DNA of 54,407 bases from Cardinium endosymbiont of Culicoides punctatus. GTDB taxonomy: Bacteria > Bacteroidota > Bacteroidia > Cytophagales > Amoebophilaceae. Both the position numbers and the translations under genes were made by a program. Of this stretch, positions 53,501 through 54,407 are shown one piece after another (position 1 is the stretch's first letter; every line of letters begins with the position of its first letter). Location: NCBI RefSeq assembly GCF_004354815.1, contig NZ_QWJI01000014.1, positions 1 through 54,407 of the forward strand. Reading direction: 5' to 3'. A model generated the notes under the pieces. The model saw only the letters and a program-made list of their open reading frames with translations, searched no databases and was not told the origin of the DNA.

Positions 53501-54407
53501 CAAAATGAAAAAAATAAAAATAAACAAGACACCACAGCACCTACCGATCCAAAAGAAGAAAAAGATGCCGATTCTAGTTTACCTCCTACACCTTTTCTCC
53601 ATACACCTCACCACTTACGTAGCTATGCCCAGTCTCAAGTACCCCATTGGGTAAAAAATATCTTTTATGGTAGTTTTGCTTTAAAAAAAGAAGGCCAATA
53701 CACTGTAGAAGAAGGACGTATCATCCCGATTGATTGTGATCATACAGGGGTATTAGAACGCAGTATGGTGTGGAACAATGGTCTCACCCAAGCCTTACAA
53801 ATCAAGGAGAATCTTGTGATTACCCCAGAGTCTGTTTCGACCAATACGATCACCAATGTAGGCTTTTTTAGCCGTTATAAAGGCCATATATATGGCCTTA
53901 CTGGTACTCTAGGGGACCAAAATACCCGTAGTTTTTTATCCGATAAGTATGCATTAGACTGTATCGTAGTCCCTCCTCATAAGCAGATCGTTATAGAGGG
54001 CCAATCTAATAATAGCCCCTATATATGCAAAGAGCGTCGTTCATTAGTCTTTCATCAACAAGAAGCTTGGACGGAGTCGATTATTGATCATGTATTAACC
54101 CATGCTCGTTCTGGTGGCGCTGCCTTGGTCATATGCAAGTACATTCACCAAGTGGATACATTGCATACCTTGCTTAAAAAGCAATATGAAGAAAAAAAGC
54201 TCTTTACCTATACGGGCGCCATAGAGCAAGTATCCCATAGCATTACAGAGGATAGTACATCTAAAGATAAGGAAGGCAGCTCTACTCAAGAGGCTACTAT
54301 TTCGAAAGTTCAGAAAGGAACTAATGGCAGTTTTACGAAAAAAGAAATTTTCGCTGGTGAGATCCTCTTAGCAACCAATATTGCTGGTAGGGGCACTGAT
54401 ATATCTA
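50516..54407 (+). CDS. Giant SecA-like ATPase with lipoprotein signal and GGHK/YIG domain (3' end beyond window)
   Basis: An ATG at 50516 opens 1297 codons without a stop to the window edge. The N-terminus is a signal helix with lipobox LLSSC (Cys23). Residues 60-145 contain GGHK (61-64), WHSRHIH (114-120) and YIGSMGLPGG (135-144), matching the two upstream lipoproteins. A Q/E-rich low-complexity linker (about 300-340) and a helical region follow. From about 720 the protein is SecA-like: Walker A NTGEGKS at 752-758, YGTPSNFQGD, VDEADSML (about 861-868), GLTGTL at 1127-1132, VVPPHKQ, and LATNIAGRGTDI ending at 1296. A second helicase half is therefore present at least in part. Cellular SecA is cytoplasmic and has no signal, so this is a specialised paralogue. 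Confidence 0.87.
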   Translation, partial: MIHFPCKRLIAHILLFGQLLSSCQSHTSFHWRAIKHRKQSQPLQNGPLFIAPDPITYISKGGHKVHFKQASQKKWIASVAENLPKGFSRTFENLPIRCQNPYSVEILSNYTPAWHSRHIHVIFPSTKTGTTGLIYIGSMGLPGGAEGDATGEASNSHEIEWQAGDICWYYSEQNDTRIKATILKVHSDIRLAAYIILTVDNTDHLYHVSVPAEKFIDWQQQHGFDRNKQWKKNESCHYYSEEQQTFFSASVYGFEHKNIPYYTIQEHGANQEKNVPGDRLFPIEGENSTTSQQANAEESTGSNRQGSIQEEANIDQDQQEDQEQPQSERRTTPPDYQKMADNLVESSLMISDETLPLSLHKDTFTTLWSQIKSIYPPEELGNLLVHLQVLQVTYNLDIVTLNALLSFFTPYIDSQLTTLVDHPDNWLFQFRKNWLLTTHPSLHTTPRLLKYMSSLPWDAHQIQSLLDCITISPDIDKDTNPVLSCLIYMAKYQVPYVYFFQAIHPYQKAECPLPWSLIPSILSQYALSTQHTTLYSATPKLAPLLQHFLHDGIKHTHLDKHLTYIHERYEDAPSSEQKDLIEKWLQSLTLLSDHLLSPDVLISALDLLEGKDPKYWPEAIHDYLQEKVFKYTHTYDDDELIALLKEKSPAVSYLDDQISKDYSSLRSVYQSTSQLAPGKGPISQWNDKTIQHWSDAYKRKPNSVPITEQLAVIMRGVSIVHKITPRTTQLLSTLSLYHNDQSKSRGRIAQINTGEGKSLIIAMLAILHSLQGKKVDILTTSTELSTREAKEQSPLFSLFGLTVEANSPRKNGKPIADEIKKTLYQSDILYGTPSNFQGDILRTEFSGKDIRGNRGFQVAIVDEADSMLFDNRLNSTYLSEHAPHMTHLELPIAAAWGHQQRIKNHCIDRKGTIYFVKQDFITDGKEIQLFINNQSVKLSEEEESSYIIPLGSPVDQETLMIKNSEDYLNTLLRTPTAEESQVLNTKWKKAHDAYIQNEKNKNKQDTTAPTDPKEEKDADSSLPPTPFLHTPHHLRSYAQSQVPHWVKNIFYGSFALKKEGQYTVEEGRIIPIDCDHTGVLERSMVWNNGLTQALQIKENLVITPESVSTNTITNVGFFSRYKGHIYGLTGTLGDQNTRSFLSDKYALDCIVVPPHKQIVIEGQSNNSPYICKERRSLVFHQQEAWTESIIDHVLTHARSGGAALVICKYIHQVDTLHTLLKKQYEEKKLFTYTGAIEQVSHSITEDSTSKDKEGSSTQEATISKVQKGTNGSFTKKEIFAGEILLATNIAGRGTDIS

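Overview
The window is an AT-rich stretch of bacterial chromosome. It most likely comes from an obligate intracellular member of the Bacteroidota, close to Candidatus Cardinium or Candidatus Amoebophilus (Amoebophilaceae). This placement is inferred from the content, not from a database search. The supporting features are the parA-parB-DUF5683 order, a FabV enoyl reductase, a dimeric-type GlyS, start sites without Shine-Dalgarno sequences, ankyrin-repeat lipoproteins, two AAA-ATPase-like/PD-(D/E)XK (DUF1703-type) proteins, and many small inverted-repeat elements and decayed repeats.

Layout. 1-3080: the 5' part of a minus-strand sodium:solute symporter with a C-terminal extension like those of symporter-histidine kinase fusions, then a gene-poor stretch holding a MITE with an intact target duplication. 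3081-10536 (+): ndk, then the chromosome-segregation block mnmG, parA, parB, a DUF5683 protein and parE. A perfect 16-bp parS site lies just before mnmG. 10569-17141 (-): an ABC exporter, hemW, tRNA-Ser, a flippase-like membrane protein, gatC and lnt. 17339-28320 (-): DUF1703-type protein 1, rmlD-like, fabV, bactofilin with an M23 peptidase, tRNA-Val and tRNA-Leu, a PAP2 phosphatase, a MITE, an oligopeptide-binding protein and DUF1703-type protein 2. 28321-31206: a repeat-rich gap, then a DHH phosphoesterase and an FKBP-type isomerase that appears split by a one-base frameshift. 31464-33521: two convergent ankyrin lipoprotein genes, one with recently amplified repeats. 33717-45553: housekeeping genes (cysteine desulfurase, glyS, yidD, a Mth938-like lipoprotein, dapF, an M16 peptidase, ffh, a Dcu-type transporter plus a divergent tandem copy, mutY).

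46164-54407 (+) is the most unusual part. It holds an ankyrin lipoprotein with a cysteine-rich tail, two tandem cysteine-rich lipoproteins, and a very large SecA-like protein that runs off the window and itself carries a lipoprotein signal. The cysteine-rich module is shared by the ankyrin protein and both small lipoproteins. A second, apparently undescribed N-terminal domain (GGHK ... WxSRxH ... YIGxxxLxGG) is shared by both small lipoproteins and the SecA-like giant. The four same-strand genes therefore look like a module-swapping family of exported proteins, possibly surface or host-interaction factors; that role is inference.

Lnt would complete acylation of the many predicted lipoproteins. 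The DcuA/B-like and oligopeptide-binding proteins fit an organism that imports dicarboxylates and peptides from a host. DapF, the bactofilin/M23 pair and the PAP2 phosphatase suggest some peptidoglycan-related metabolism is retained.
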